Shown piece by piece: positions 39,102 to 46,377 of a stretch of 64,000 bases of DNA. The stretch lies in the NCBI GenBank assembly GCA_026002975.1, contig BPGJ01000004.1:145113-209112 (forward strand). Reading direction: 5' to 3'. The DNA is from Acidimicrobiia bacterium (GTDB lineage: Bacteria; Actinomycetota; Acidimicrobiia; Spongiisociales; ZC4RG35). Numbering within the stretch: position 1 is the stretch's first letter; each line of letters opens with the position of its first letter. Both the position numbers and the translations under genes were made by a program. The notes beneath the pieces were generated by a model, which did no database searches, had not been told where the DNA came from, and saw only the letters and a program-made list of their open reading frames with translations.

Positions 39102-40039
39102 GCCGTTGTCTCCTCTGCTCCCAACAGGTCGCCCAGTCTCGCTTTCACGCCCTCGAGGCTGCCGCTATGGGAGGTCTTACCGCTGCGGACCAGCCACTTG
39201 TCCACCTTCGCCAGGCCCCATCCCGCGGTCCGCTTGGCGGAGAATCCGTACACACTCAGAAGCTTGTCGGTCGCATCAAGCAGGGTGCCGAGTGCGTGCT
39301 GCGGATCGATGCCGTCCTCAGGGACTTGACGGGGCAGCGGCGCGTAGAGAAGCTTCAGAGTCGCTTTGACGCCCCGCGGCACGACCTCGTAGTAAATCGG
39401 CTGGGTCCCGGCCCTGGTCTTGCGGCTGTGGGGGTTGATCACCTCGAAGCCGATCTTCCCGAACCATGTGGGGTAGAAGGCGAGGGCCCCCCGCTGGAAG
39501 TCGTCGCTTGCGCCCTTCTCGTTGCCGAAGAGATGGAGGACCTCTGCCTGCGCCTGCTGCCGTTGGTTCTCGTCTTTGAGGGGTGCGGGGCCGATCAAAC
39601 CCGTCGTCATTTCCAAGGACCACCGCAGCAAGCCCTTCCAGCTCGCCGCGGACATGAACGGAACGCCGAAGACGTGTTCCTTCCGCACGGGGTTGTCGAG
39701 GACGTGGAAGGAGCGGTCGTCCTTGGAATACCAGGGCGTCTGCAAACTGAAGGTAACCTCGATTGCAAGCCAGCCTCGCGGCAAAACGCCGGGCTGGGGG
39801 TCAAGGAACGACGCGAGCTCGCCAGGCAGGGCTAAGTGGGCAGATTCAGCGCCCTTCATGTAGGAGTTGCGCGCGTCGTTCTTTATCCGTCTTCCGGCTC
39901 TCTGGTCGCTCTCCAGTTCCCCCTTGACGAACCAAGACGTACAGCCATCGACAAAGCCGCTGGCAAGCCCGGCCGGAAGCCGGACCGTCGCTGGACATTC
40001 CCACTGGCTGGCGAGCTCGGCGTAGAGATCGAAACTCAT
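39098..40039 (-). CDS. Cmr6-like Cas7-group RAMP protein
   Basis: A 313-aa RAMP protein. The core is FSLQTPWYSKDDRSFHVLDN, then EHVFGVPFMSAASWKGLLRW (RAMP helix), LFGNEKGASDDFQRGALAFY and FEVINPHSRKTRAGTQ, the last recalling the NPH element of Cmr6. The C-terminal Gly-poor helix with GFSAKRTAGWGLAKVDKW is the usual RAMP Gly-rich end. Cmr6 sits at the head of the filament next to Cmr1. The subgroup is moderately certain. The ATG at 40039 overlaps the cmr1 stop; an upstream extension of the frame is a shadow. Confidence 0.7.
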   Translation of the reverse strand: MSFDLYAELASQWECPATVRLPAGLASGFVDGCTSWFVKGELESDQRAGRRIKNDARNSYMKGAESAHLALPGELASFLDPQPGVLPRGWLAIEVTFSLQTPWYSKDDRSFHVLDNPVRKEHVFGVPFMSAASWKGLLRWSLEMTTGLIGPAPLKDENQRQQAQAEVLHLFGNEKGASDDFQRGALAFYPTWFGKIGFEVINPHSRKTRAGTQPIYYEVVPRGVKATLKLLYAPLPRQVPEDGIDPQHALGTLLDATDKLLSVYGFSAKRTAGWGLAKVDKWLVRSGKTSHSGSLEGVKARLGDLLGAEETTA

Positions 40040-41031
40040 CGCGTCCCTCCAGCGCTGAGAAGTCGCGCCAAAATCGCCCCGCCGTCGAGGAACTCGTCGT
40101 CTCCTAGATCTTTCCATGCTTTGTACTTCAAACGCTGCCGCATTTCACCGAGGTTGTCCGTCGACGGCACGAAGCCGAAGGTGCGCCTTGCGGATTCGGG
40201 ATATTTGAAGCTGAATACCTTCTTGCTCTCGCGTTGGTGACCTGCGAGCCACTTTTCGAGATCGCTTGCGCCTGTGCGAAGATGTCGTCCCTGGTTCTTT
40301 GGTTCTTTACGGCCGACGACTCGGTTGAAGCTACTTTTGTCAGTGCTCTGCCGCGCTAGGTACCGTCCCTTTACGTACCAGAAGTTTTCGAGCGACGCCC
40401 ACCTGAACCCGTCGTGGTCGAGCGTGCGCCACTCTCGCGGCGAGACGTATTCCTCAAGTTTCTTCCGGGTCAACGAGGGAATCTTCTCCGGACGCTGCTG
40501 AATCTCGATCAACCCGTAGTCGTGATGAGCAGCATTGGCGCGACTCGGCTCATCGCTGGGCTTGAGAACCGTCTTCCCGCCGATGGCGCCGTAGTCAGCG
40601 ATGAAGCGCAAGGTGAGGTCCAGCAAAGCCCACTCTTCGGGCTTCACCGGTCGGAGCTCGGTAAAGCGAAGCTTGAAGATGCCGTCATCTTGGTCTTTCT
40701 TGATCTGCGCCACATGCACCTTTTCGTCCTTTTCCAAAACCTCGAAGCGAAACTTGCGCGCCCAGCCGGTGCAGCCGAAGAGTTCACAGACCACGCAGTG
40801 GCCGCGGTCCTGACACTCCGTTTGGGTCGGATCGCAAGCGCTGCTACCAAGCCCGCGCACGAGGACCTCGAACCACCAGCGGATCGAGCCGAGCAGACCA
40901 GTTGTAATGAGACGCTCGGGCACGATGCGCTCACGCAGCTGGCCGTTTCTCTCTTCGAGGCGTACGGATCCCGTCCAAATGTCGGTGAGCGCGATCAGCG
41001 TGTACGTGTGCGCGGAGGCCATCGGGCTCAT
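40036..41031 (-). CDS. cmr1: Cmr1-like RAMP protein
   Basis: A 331-aa Cas7-group protein. LIALTDIWTGSVRLEE, then TTGLLGSIRWWFEVLVRG and CVVCELFGCTGWARKFRFEV, match the Cmr1 pattern (TPLWTG, GLLGSLRWWFE, FGSTGWARKF-type). FIADYGAIGGKTVLKP is the second RAMP hallmark. Cmr1 binds the crRNA 3' region at the top of the effector. Base composition looks lower in GC than the housekeeping blocks. The ATG at 41031 overlaps the methylase stop by 4 nt, so the methylase and cmr genes are one transcription unit. Confidence 0.85.
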   Translation of the reverse strand: MSPMASAHTYTLIALTDIWTGSVRLEERNGQLRERIVPERLITTGLLGSIRWWFEVLVRGLGSSACDPTQTECQDRGHCVVCELFGCTGWARKFRFEVLEKDEKVHVAQIKKDQDDGIFKLRFTELRPVKPEEWALLDLTLRFIADYGAIGGKTVLKPSDEPSRANAAHHDYGLIEIQQRPEKIPSLTRKKLEEYVSPREWRTLDHDGFRWASLENFWYVKGRYLARQSTDKSSFNRVVGRKEPKNQGRHLRTGASDLEKWLAGHQRESKKVFSFKYPESARRTFGFVPSTDNLGEMRQRLKYKAWKDLGDDEFLDGGAILARLLSAGGTR

Positions 41032-42383
41032 CCTCCTCCATCGAACAACGTCGGCTTGCGGTCTGCTGCCGCCATGCGCTTGCCCTCCGCGCGCAGCGTC
41101 GGGCGCTCGCCTAGCAGGGCGCTTACCAGTTTCCAGTATTCCAGATCGCGCGGGAGAACTTCGAAGAGAGCCTGCGCCAGTTTCCAGAAGGGACCGTCCT
41201 CCAGGAGGTCCCGTTCCGCGAGGTACGCGACCAGCTCACCGCGCTTCTCCTCCTTCCAGAGGAGCATGGGCCGGTGCAGCGCATCGATGAGCGGCGGGGT
41301 CGGGTCTATGCCGAGTCCCCGGCGACCCGCCCGGTCTTCGAGGAGCGCCAGGCGGCACTTGGATCCGTTCACTATGAAGATGCCATGTCCGCGTGCAACC
41401 TCCATGGCGTTCTCCTCGGCGCCGCCGATCTGCACCACCAGCCGGGCGCCGTCCCAGGCCTGCTCCGCCGCGCCGTAGAGGTTCGCCCAGACGTAGTAGA
41501 GCGTCGAGAGGTGGTCGCGGCGGAACTCGCCGGCGATGGCATCGCGAGCCGCCTGGTTTGCGAGGTCCAGGAGTTCGGGAATGCCGAGGGGGGTGCCGTC
41601 CGCCTTCTCCACGCGCTCGTACTTGCCGAAGACGCCCACGGCCGGTCCGTAACAGGCGACGATGAGGTCCGCGCCGCGGAAGCCGTAAGACCAGAAGAGC
41701 TTGACGGACTCCTGGACAATCTGCTCGATCTCGTTGCGGACCTGCCTGAACGCCGGGGCGCTGCCGACGACGCGTGGGTGGCAGATGACGGTGATGGAAG
41801 TTCGCAAGCCAGCCGATTTCTGAGCCCGCGGCCTATTCGCCATCTCCATCTCGATCGGCCACGTGGCGTCGATTGTCAGGCCGGCCGCGAAGGGACTCCG
41901 GATCAGCGCCGCCCACGCTTGGGTTTCCTGGTGGGCGAAGACGTGGGAGTACAGGCCGTTCGGCTTGGTGAGACGCCTGGCTTCGGCAAAATCCTGGGCG
42001 AGCTTGTCGGTGAGGTGCGGGTCGGCCGCTGCGCCGTCTCCTCCGTGGCGGTGCTTGAGCGCCGTCGCCTCGTCCGTCTTCGGTGTCAGCGGCGTCGCCA
42101 TGGCTTCCAGGACCAGATCCCCGATGGCGCGCTTGAGCCACACATAGAAGAAGTCCGATAAATCAGTGTACGCCGCTTCGTCGCAATAGAGTGGATCGGT
42201 GACTGTCGTATCGACGCTGCCGTCTTCGAGCCTCAGCGCGGCCCCGTCGACGCGCGACACGCACCCCGGTACGGCTGCACCGTTGCTCTCACGAGCAAGG
42301 TACGCCTTGATCCAGTCGAGCTGGTTCAGAAACCCTCCCGTGACGCCGGAGAAGGGATTCGCCTCGGGGTAGTCCCATCTCAT
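41028..42383 (-). CDS. DUF1156-type adenine-specific DNA methylase, C-terminal half only
   Basis: A 451-aa protein matching the C-terminal half of the roughly 900-1000-aa DUF1156/COG1743 methylases. MRWDYPEANPFSGVTGG, then VTDPLYCDEAAYTDLSDFF (motif IV), ATWPIEMEMANRPRA, and the long helical end. Motif IV is DPLY instead of DPPY, and the N-terminal half with the SAM-binding FxGxG motif is absent, so methyltransferase activity is doubtful. The ATG at 42383 directly follows a TAA that ends a short upstream frame reading ATEQLFEGSRL. It overlaps cmr1 by 4 nt. These methylases commonly pair with DUF499 ATPases in defence islands. Confidence 0.75.
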   Translation of the reverse strand: MRWDYPEANPFSGVTGGFLNQLDWIKAYLARESNGAAVPGCVSRVDGAALRLEDGSVDTTVTDPLYCDEAAYTDLSDFFYVWLKRAIGDLVLEAMATPLTPKTDEATALKHRHGGDGAAADPHLTDKLAQDFAEARRLTKPNGLYSHVFAHQETQAWAALIRSPFAAGLTIDATWPIEMEMANRPRAQKSAGLRTSITVICHPRVVGSAPAFRQVRNEIEQIVQESVKLFWSYGFRGADLIVACYGPAVGVFGKYERVEKADGTPLGIPELLDLANQAARDAIAGEFRRDHLSTLYYVWANLYGAAEQAWDGARLVVQIGGAEENAMEVARGHGIFIVNGSKCRLALLEDRAGRRGLGIDPTPPLIDALHRPMLLWKEEKRGELVAYLAERDLLEDGPFWKLAQALFEVLPRDLEYWKLVSALLGERPTLRAEGKRMAAADRKPTLFDGGG

Positions 42384-42433
42384 TTACAGACGGGAGCCCT
42401 CAAACAGCTGCTCGGTGGCCCGCTGAAGCTCGA

Positions 42434-42482
42434 TTCTGTGCGGATTCGCGACGCTCCCTGGTCAACAGATCCGCACAGAAGG
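42434..42482. repeat. palindromic element copy 1 (~49 nt)
   Basis: A perfect 12-bp inverted repeat (TTCTGTGCGGAT and ATCCGCACAGAA) separated by 23 nt, with an extra GG at the right end. It shares arms, total length and about half the loop positions with a second copy at 46192-46242. It lies just upstream of the truncated methylase, in the place where the CRISPR operon promoter would be expected. No U-tract is seen. It could be a dispersed REP-like or mobile remnant. Confidence 0.75.
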
Positions 42483-42536
42483 ATCCAGCCCGCTCGCTGC
42501 GTCGGGTAGCAGAGCCCCGACATCGAGCTCATCCGA

Positions 42537-42550
42537 AGCGAACCTTCGCT
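42537..42550. promoter_or_regulatory. short palindrome before heliorhodopsin gene
   Basis: AGCGAA-CC-TTCGCT is a perfect 6-bp inverted repeat ending 13 nt before the heliorhodopsin ATG. TACGAA at about 42550-42555 could be a -10 box for a near-leaderless transcript, since no ribosome-binding site is visible. The palindrome would then overlap the core promoter, as an operator would. This is inference from position only. Confidence 0.35.
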
Positions 42551-42563
42551 ACGAACTCTCTAC

Positions 42564-43322
42564 ATGACACAACGAGACTCAAAATCGAGGCTGCGCCTAT
42601 GGAACGCCGCCATGGGTGCTCTCCATGCTGTCCAGGGGATCCTGGTGGTTGCCCTGGCCAACGACTTCACCCTCCCGGTGATCGGCACATTCATGACCGG
42701 TCCTCCGGGTGTCGCCGACCCTGAGGTAACAAAGCTCGCCGACATCAGGCTGGCATGGGGTGTCGCCCTATTCCTGTTCCTGTCGGCGGCGGCGCACTTC
42801 ATCATCTCGGCCCCGGGTGTCTACGGCTGGTATGAGCGGAACCTGGCGCTGAAACGCAACTATGCGAGGTGGATCGAATACTCGCTCTCCTCGTCGGTCA
42901 TGGTCGTCCTGATCGCCATGCTGGTGGGGATTGCCGACATCGCGGCCCTGCTGGCCATCGCCGGGGTCAACGCCTCGATGATCCTCTTCGGGCTGCTACA
43001 GGAGAAATACGAAAGCCCGGACCGCCAAGTGAGCTGGACGCCGTATTGGTTTGGCGTCCTGGCTGGAGCAGTCCCGTGGGTGGCCATCGGCATCTACCTG
43101 GTTGCCCCCGGGATCGAGGCGAGCCCTCCCGGCTTCGTGTACGCCATCTTCTTCTCCCTGTTCGCCTTCTTCAACGTGTTCGCCATCGTCATGGTCCTCC
43201 AGTACAAGAAGGTGGGCAGATGGGCCGACTACCGCTATGGGGAGAGCACCTACATCTTGCTGAGCCTCTTGGCCAAGTCGGCCTTGGCATGGCAGGTGTT
43301 CGCCGGCACGTTGGCGGCGTGA
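42564..43322 (+). CDS. heliorhodopsin
   Basis: A 252-aa seven-helix retinal protein. Helix 7 reads ILLSLLAKSALAWQVFAGTL with the Schiff-base Lys238. Helix 3 reads ARWIEYSLSSSVM with the probable counterion Glu105. His21 and His78 occupy conserved heliorhodopsin positions. The extracellular AB loop (NDFTLPVIGTFMTGPPGV) is typical of the family. Heliorhodopsins have inverted topology, slow photocycles and mostly no pumping activity. The gene is followed after 10 nt by a DUF3159 membrane protein. No carotenoid-cleavage oxygenase is adjacent. Confidence 0.92.
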   Translation: MTQRDSKSRLRLWNAAMGALHAVQGILVVALANDFTLPVIGTFMTGPPGVADPEVTKLADIRLAWGVALFLFLSAAAHFIISAPGVYGWYERNLALKRNYARWIEYSLSSSVMVVLIAMLVGIADIAALLAIAGVNASMILFGLLQEKYESPDRQVSWTPYWFGVLAGAVPWVAIGIYLVAPGIEASPPGFVYAIFFSLFAFFNVFAIVMVLQYKKVGRWADYRYGESTYILLSLLAKSALAWQVFAGTLAA

Positions 43323-43332
43323 GAGGAGTCGG

Positions 43333-44025
43333 GTGACATCCGCTGACCCGAATGCCGACCCCCGAGGACTGCGCTCCGAGTTGGGACGGCTCTTCGCCGG
43401 GGAGATCGCGCTGGCGGACGGGATCGTACCGCCCCTCGTCTTCGTCACCGCCAACGCCCTGTGGGGGCTGATGGCGGGGGCGATCCTCGGGGTTGGCTCC
43501 GGGGTTGCGATCACACTGTGGCGCCTGGGTCGACGACGGCAGCTTCGGTTCGCCGTGGCAGGTCTGGCCGGGTCCCTCTTCGCCGCCTTGTTTGCCCTCC
43601 GAGCAGGGACGGCCAATGCCTACTTCCTGCCCGGCATCATCACCGGCTTGGCGACCACGGCAGTGGTGGTCATCTCGATCGTGACCAAGAGGCCCTTCGT
43701 GGCCTGGACGAGTTGGTTCGCACGAGGGTGGCCCCTCGACTGGTATTGGCATCCCCGGGTGCGTCCGGCGTACTCCAGGGCGAGCTGGCTATGGGCCGGG
43801 TTCTTCCTGTTCCGCTCGCTGACCCAGTGGTGGCTGTACGTCGAAGGCGACACCGTCGCTCTCGGCCTGGCTCGGGTCGTGATGGGTTGGCCGATGTTGT
43901 TGGGATTGCTGGTGGTGACCTACCTGCTGGGGCGGCGGTGGCTCAGGTCCTTGGGCGGCCCATCGGTGGCTGAGTTCGAGGCCGGAGCCGAACCGCCCTG
44001 GGAGGGCCAGTCGACCGGCTTCTGA
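43333..44025 (+). CDS. DUF3159 family membrane protein
   Basis: A 230-aa polytopic membrane protein of the actinobacterial DUF3159 family, with about six helices. Landmarks are PPLVFVTANALWGLMAGA, FALRAGTANAYFLPGIITG and KRPFVAWTSWFARGWPLDWYW. The GTG at 43333 has GAGAGGAG upstream and lies 10 nt after the heliorhodopsin stop, so the two are almost certainly one operon. The function is unknown. Being paired with a photoreceptor makes it a candidate partner or effector, but DUF3159 genes also occur alone, so this is inference. Confidence 0.82.
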   Translation: MTSADPNADPRGLRSELGRLFAGEIALADGIVPPLVFVTANALWGLMAGAILGVGSGVAITLWRLGRRRQLRFAVAGLAGSLFAALFALRAGTANAYFLPGIITGLATTAVVVISIVTKRPFVAWTSWFARGWPLDWYWHPRVRPAYSRASWLWAGFFLFRSLTQWWLYVEGDTVALGLARVVMGWPMLLGLLVVTYLLGRRWLRSLGGPSVAEFEAGAEPPWEGQSTGF

Positions 44026-44026
44026 C

Positions 44027-44947
44027 CTAGCCGCGTGGGGGGAGGTCGAGGTCACAATCGGTCAGCTCCACCAGCGCCTGCCAGAGCTTCCGGCGGTCGG
44101 ATTCGGTCTCACGGGTGGCCTTCCGCAGATGGGTTGGGACCGGCTGACGGTCGAACCAGAGAAGGCCACTCGACTCGGCGGCCTCCGGCGACGAGGCCAG
44201 CCAGACAATGGTGTCCGCACCCTGCTCGGGAGTCCGCAGGAGCGGTCCCATCAGACGATTGAACATCGGCAACGAACGGGCTACCCCGGAGGTTCGAGCC
44301 CAGCCCGGGTGCATCGCATGCACGGTCACCCCAGTCCCAGCCAAGCGATGCGCCCACATCTCGGTGAGGATCACCTGGCCCCGCTTGGTTCGGGCGTAGG
44401 TGACCGCCCCCCGATAGCGGCCTCGCTCAGACTGGAGATCGTCGGGTCGAATCCGCTCGGCGTACATCCCACCCGAGGTGACGTTGATCACTCGGGACGG
44501 GGCAGAAGCAACCAGTCGGGCCGCGAGAAGGTTGGTCAGGAGAAAGTGTCCAGCGAGGTTGGTGGCCAGGGTGGCTTCGATCCCCTCTTCGGTGACGGCG
44601 CGCTCGGGCAGCAACACACCCACGTTGTTGACCAGGACATGGATCTCAGATGGGAGCTCGGCAGCCAACGCCCGGATATCGCTCATGAGACTGAGATCGG
44701 CACGCATCGGGATGGTTTCGCCGCCGACGAGATCGGCCACTCGTCGCAGTCTCTCCTCATTGCGGCCAACAAGGATCGTCCGAGCCCCCAGACCGGCCAG
44801 GGCACGAGCCGTCGCCAAACCCAGTCCAGAGGTGGCCCCGGTGATCACCACAGTCCGGCCCGACATGTCGGCCGAGACGGGCTTCCGACCCCGAACATGG
44901 AGGTGGTACCCGAGGTTGGTGAAGCTGGCGACGTGCGTCAGGTTCAT
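44027..44947 (-). CDS. short-chain dehydrogenase/reductase (DHRS12-like)
   Basis: A 306-aa SDR. The cofactor loop is VVITGATSGLGLATARAL after a 28-residue extension. NNVGVLLPE is the structural Asn motif, INVTSGG has the catalytic Ser, and YARTKRGQ gives the YxxxK pair. The sequence resembles the DHRS12/retinol-dehydrogenase-like SDR group, but the substrate cannot be fixed. The ATG overlaps the SRPBCC gene stop by 4 nt. It converges with the heliorhodopsin operon, leaving 1 nt. Confidence 0.88.
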   Translation of the reverse strand: MNLTHVASFTNLGYHLHVRGRKPVSADMSGRTVVITGATSGLGLATARALAGLGARTILVGRNEERLRRVADLVGGETIPMRADLSLMSDIRALAAELPSEIHVLVNNVGVLLPERAVTEEGIEATLATNLAGHFLLTNLLAARLVASAPSRVINVTSGGMYAERIRPDDLQSERGRYRGAVTYARTKRGQVILTEMWAHRLAGTGVTVHAMHPGWARTSGVARSLPMFNRLMGPLLRTPEQGADTIVWLASSPEAAESSGLLWFDRQPVPTHLRKATRETESDRRKLWQALVELTDCDLDLPPRG

Positions 44948-45372
44948 CGATTCAAAGCCGCTGCCAGACCATCGAGCGCCCGGCGACCTACTTTGGCAGC
45001 CGCCAACGAGATGAGCGGACTGAGGAAGCGGAGGCTGTTGGGGAAGGTCAGGTCGGCTGTGTAGTCGATTCGAGTCATGTTGTCCTCCCGGGAAAACACG
45101 ATCTCGTCCACTGCCTGCAGCAGCTCACCACGGCCCACCAGAACCACCCGGGAGTTCGGCTGGTACTCGGTGATGACGTAGCGCATTGGAATCGTTCGCA
45201 GGCCGAAGCGAACCTCGAGGTCGAACTCGGTGCCGAGTCCGACAGGACCCTCGGTCACCTTCTTCGAGGACGTGACACCGGGGTCCCAGTCAGCGATGTT
45301 CGAGAAGTCGGCTGTGAACTCGAATGCTTCCTCGAGAGGAGCGTTGACCCATCGGGTCTCTTGGAGTCTCAT
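44944..45372 (-). CDS. SRPBCC (START-like) family protein
   Basis: A 142-aa helix-grip fold protein with a hydrophobic ligand pocket: MRLQETRWVNAPLEEAFEF, DFSNIADWDPGVTSS, RYVITEYQPNSRVVLVGRG, and a C-terminal helix LAAAKVGRRALDGLAAAL. I chose the ATG at 45372, with AAGAGG upstream, over an upstream start at 45414 that adds 14 residues. It is translationally coupled to the SDR gene. Such pairs often act on lipid- or polyketide-like molecules; no substrate can be named. Confidence 0.8.
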   Translation of the reverse strand: MRLQETRWVNAPLEEAFEFTADFSNIADWDPGVTSSKKVTEGPVGLGTEFDLEVRFGLRTIPMRYVITEYQPNSRVVLVGRGELLQAVDEIVFSREDNMTRIDYTADLTFPNSLRFLSPLISLAAAKVGRRALDGLAAALNR

Positions 45373-45697
45373 GACCTCTTTTCGTCGCCACCCCACACTT
45401 CGGATGAGCCCCATCGAGCCGAGTCGACCGGGGACCCACCGGACTGGATGGACTACCAGGTGCTGTCGTAGCTTCTCCCGGTACGGTTGAAGCCTCCTCC
45501 GCAGGTGATCGGCGTCGGCGTGGACTCGCAGCAGGCGACAGCCGACGCTACTTCGCAGACCGACCGCGATACGTGTCGTCTAACACCACGAACACCACCG
45601 ACACCAGGAGGGCCAACCTGCCGCGGCTGCGCTGTCCGCCGAGCGGGTCAGCTCGTCCAGCCTGGATCCACGGTCGGTGGCGCCGCAGCAAGGCCGC
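45373..45697. other. intergenic stretch without recognised gene
   Basis: About 325 nt between the SRPBCC start and the PIN-domain gene stop. Frames on both strands are short and of non-coding composition (Arg, Cys and Trp runs). I see no tRNA, strong hairpin or repeat here. The promoter of the SRPBCC-SDR pair should lie near its left end. Confidence 0.6.
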
Positions 45698-46100
45698 TCA
45701 GAGCCCGGCGAGAAAGTCAGACGGGGAGTAGACGGGGATCTGACCGGCAAGGTCGAGGAGATCACTGTCACCGGAGACGAGCACGGATCGGGTGTGTTCC
45801 GCCAGCGCGATCAGATAGTCATCTCCGGGATCCGAGGATCTGACCGTGGGAGGAGTCGTCGGGTCATCGACCAGGATCGAGCCACTCCGCACCAAATCGA
45901 TCAACCTTTCGGCCTCGTCGGCCTGGACGAAGACGGCGATCTTCGGGTAGCCGAGTGCCCTCGCCAACTCATCGAGGAGACGCGCCGAGCAGACCAGTTC
46001 GAAAGCCTCCCTCCAACCAGTGACGGATCACCCTGGCGGGCGAGCCCCGAGGGGAGAGGACCGCCGAGATGATGATGTTGGGATCGAGGACAGCTCTCAA
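45698..46100 (-). pseudogene. PIN-domain toxin (VapC-like), one frameshift
   Basis: A PIN-fold RNase. The N-terminal strand LRAVLDPNIIISAVLSPRG holds the first acidic residue. After an apparent extra T near 46005 the frame continues LLDELARALGYPKI, DDYLIALAEHTRSVLVSGDS and DLLDLAGQIPVYSPSDFL with the later Asp residues. Length is about 133 aa. The TTG at 46100 overlaps the stop of an antitoxin fragment (TTGA). Because the antitoxin is truncated as well, the locus may be truly decayed rather than only misread. Confidence 0.72.
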
Positions 46101-46204
46101 CGAATACGGCTCGCCTCTTGAGCCTCGATGGCGAGCGCCATGGCCTCGTCTTCCGCCAGGTCGCTGCGGGCCCAAAGCTGCTCGAGCAGATCCTTCTGTG
46201 CGGA
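46097..46204 (-). pseudogene. C-terminal remnant of a VapB-type antitoxin
   Basis: The 35-codon open stretch reads LLEQLWARSDLAEDEAMALA and ends EAQEASRIR, then a TGA overlapping the toxin's TTG start. The acidic helical end and the overlap are typical of antitoxins encoded before PIN toxins. The frame is closed upstream by a TAA at the edge of palindromic element copy 2, and no start codon precedes it, so the DNA-binding half is missing. Confidence 0.5.
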
Positions 46205-46242
46205 TTAGCACCGCCACAGGGTCCACAAATCCGCACAGAAGG
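46192..46242. repeat. palindromic element copy 2 (~51 nt)
   Basis: A perfect 15-bp inverted repeat (CCTTCTGTGCGGATT and AATCCGCACAGAAGG) around a 21-nt loop. The core TTCTGTGCGGAT arms and the arm spacing are the same as in copy 1 at 42434-42482, and on the minus strand both loops begin TGT then GACC. It abuts the antitoxin remnant, suggesting that insertion of or recombination at this element removed the 5' part. Confidence 0.8.
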
Positions 46243-46377
46243 CTGGGGGGCCTCGGAGGATCGACAACGAGGACCGCTGGCCGGGTCGATCAGAGACCGG
46301 TCGACGGTCTGGGCTGCCTCTCGGCGACACGGCCGAATCTAACCGGAGCCCAGAACGGACGTAGGATTCGCCTCCGC

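Noticed and set aside
33369..42383. Classification as ordinary type III-B (Cmr) or III-D
   Set aside because: The large subunit has Csx11-type zinc-ribbon and TIW/DLEPWLDG segments rather than a Cmr2 GGDD palm, and no Csx10-like gene is present; III-C fits better.
41028..42383. Methylase truncation explained by a frameshift error
   Set aside because: No frame upstream of 42383 encodes the missing SAM-binding half; the sequence there changes to another frame end, a palindrome and then the heliorhodopsin gene.
42384..42563. CRISPR array near the effector operon
   Set aside because: The only repeats are the two arms of one palindrome; there is no series of regularly spaced direct repeats.
45969..46226. 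Independent 85-aa protein starting in the palindromic element
   Set aside because: Only its last part is coding-like, and it is the N-terminus of the frameshifted PIN toxin; the first part reads the antitoxin remnant in the wrong frame.
46243..46377. c-di-AMP (ydaO-type) riboswitch in the kup leader
   Set aside because: The leader is only 135 nt and I could not find the conserved riboswitch core; a covariance-model search would settle it.
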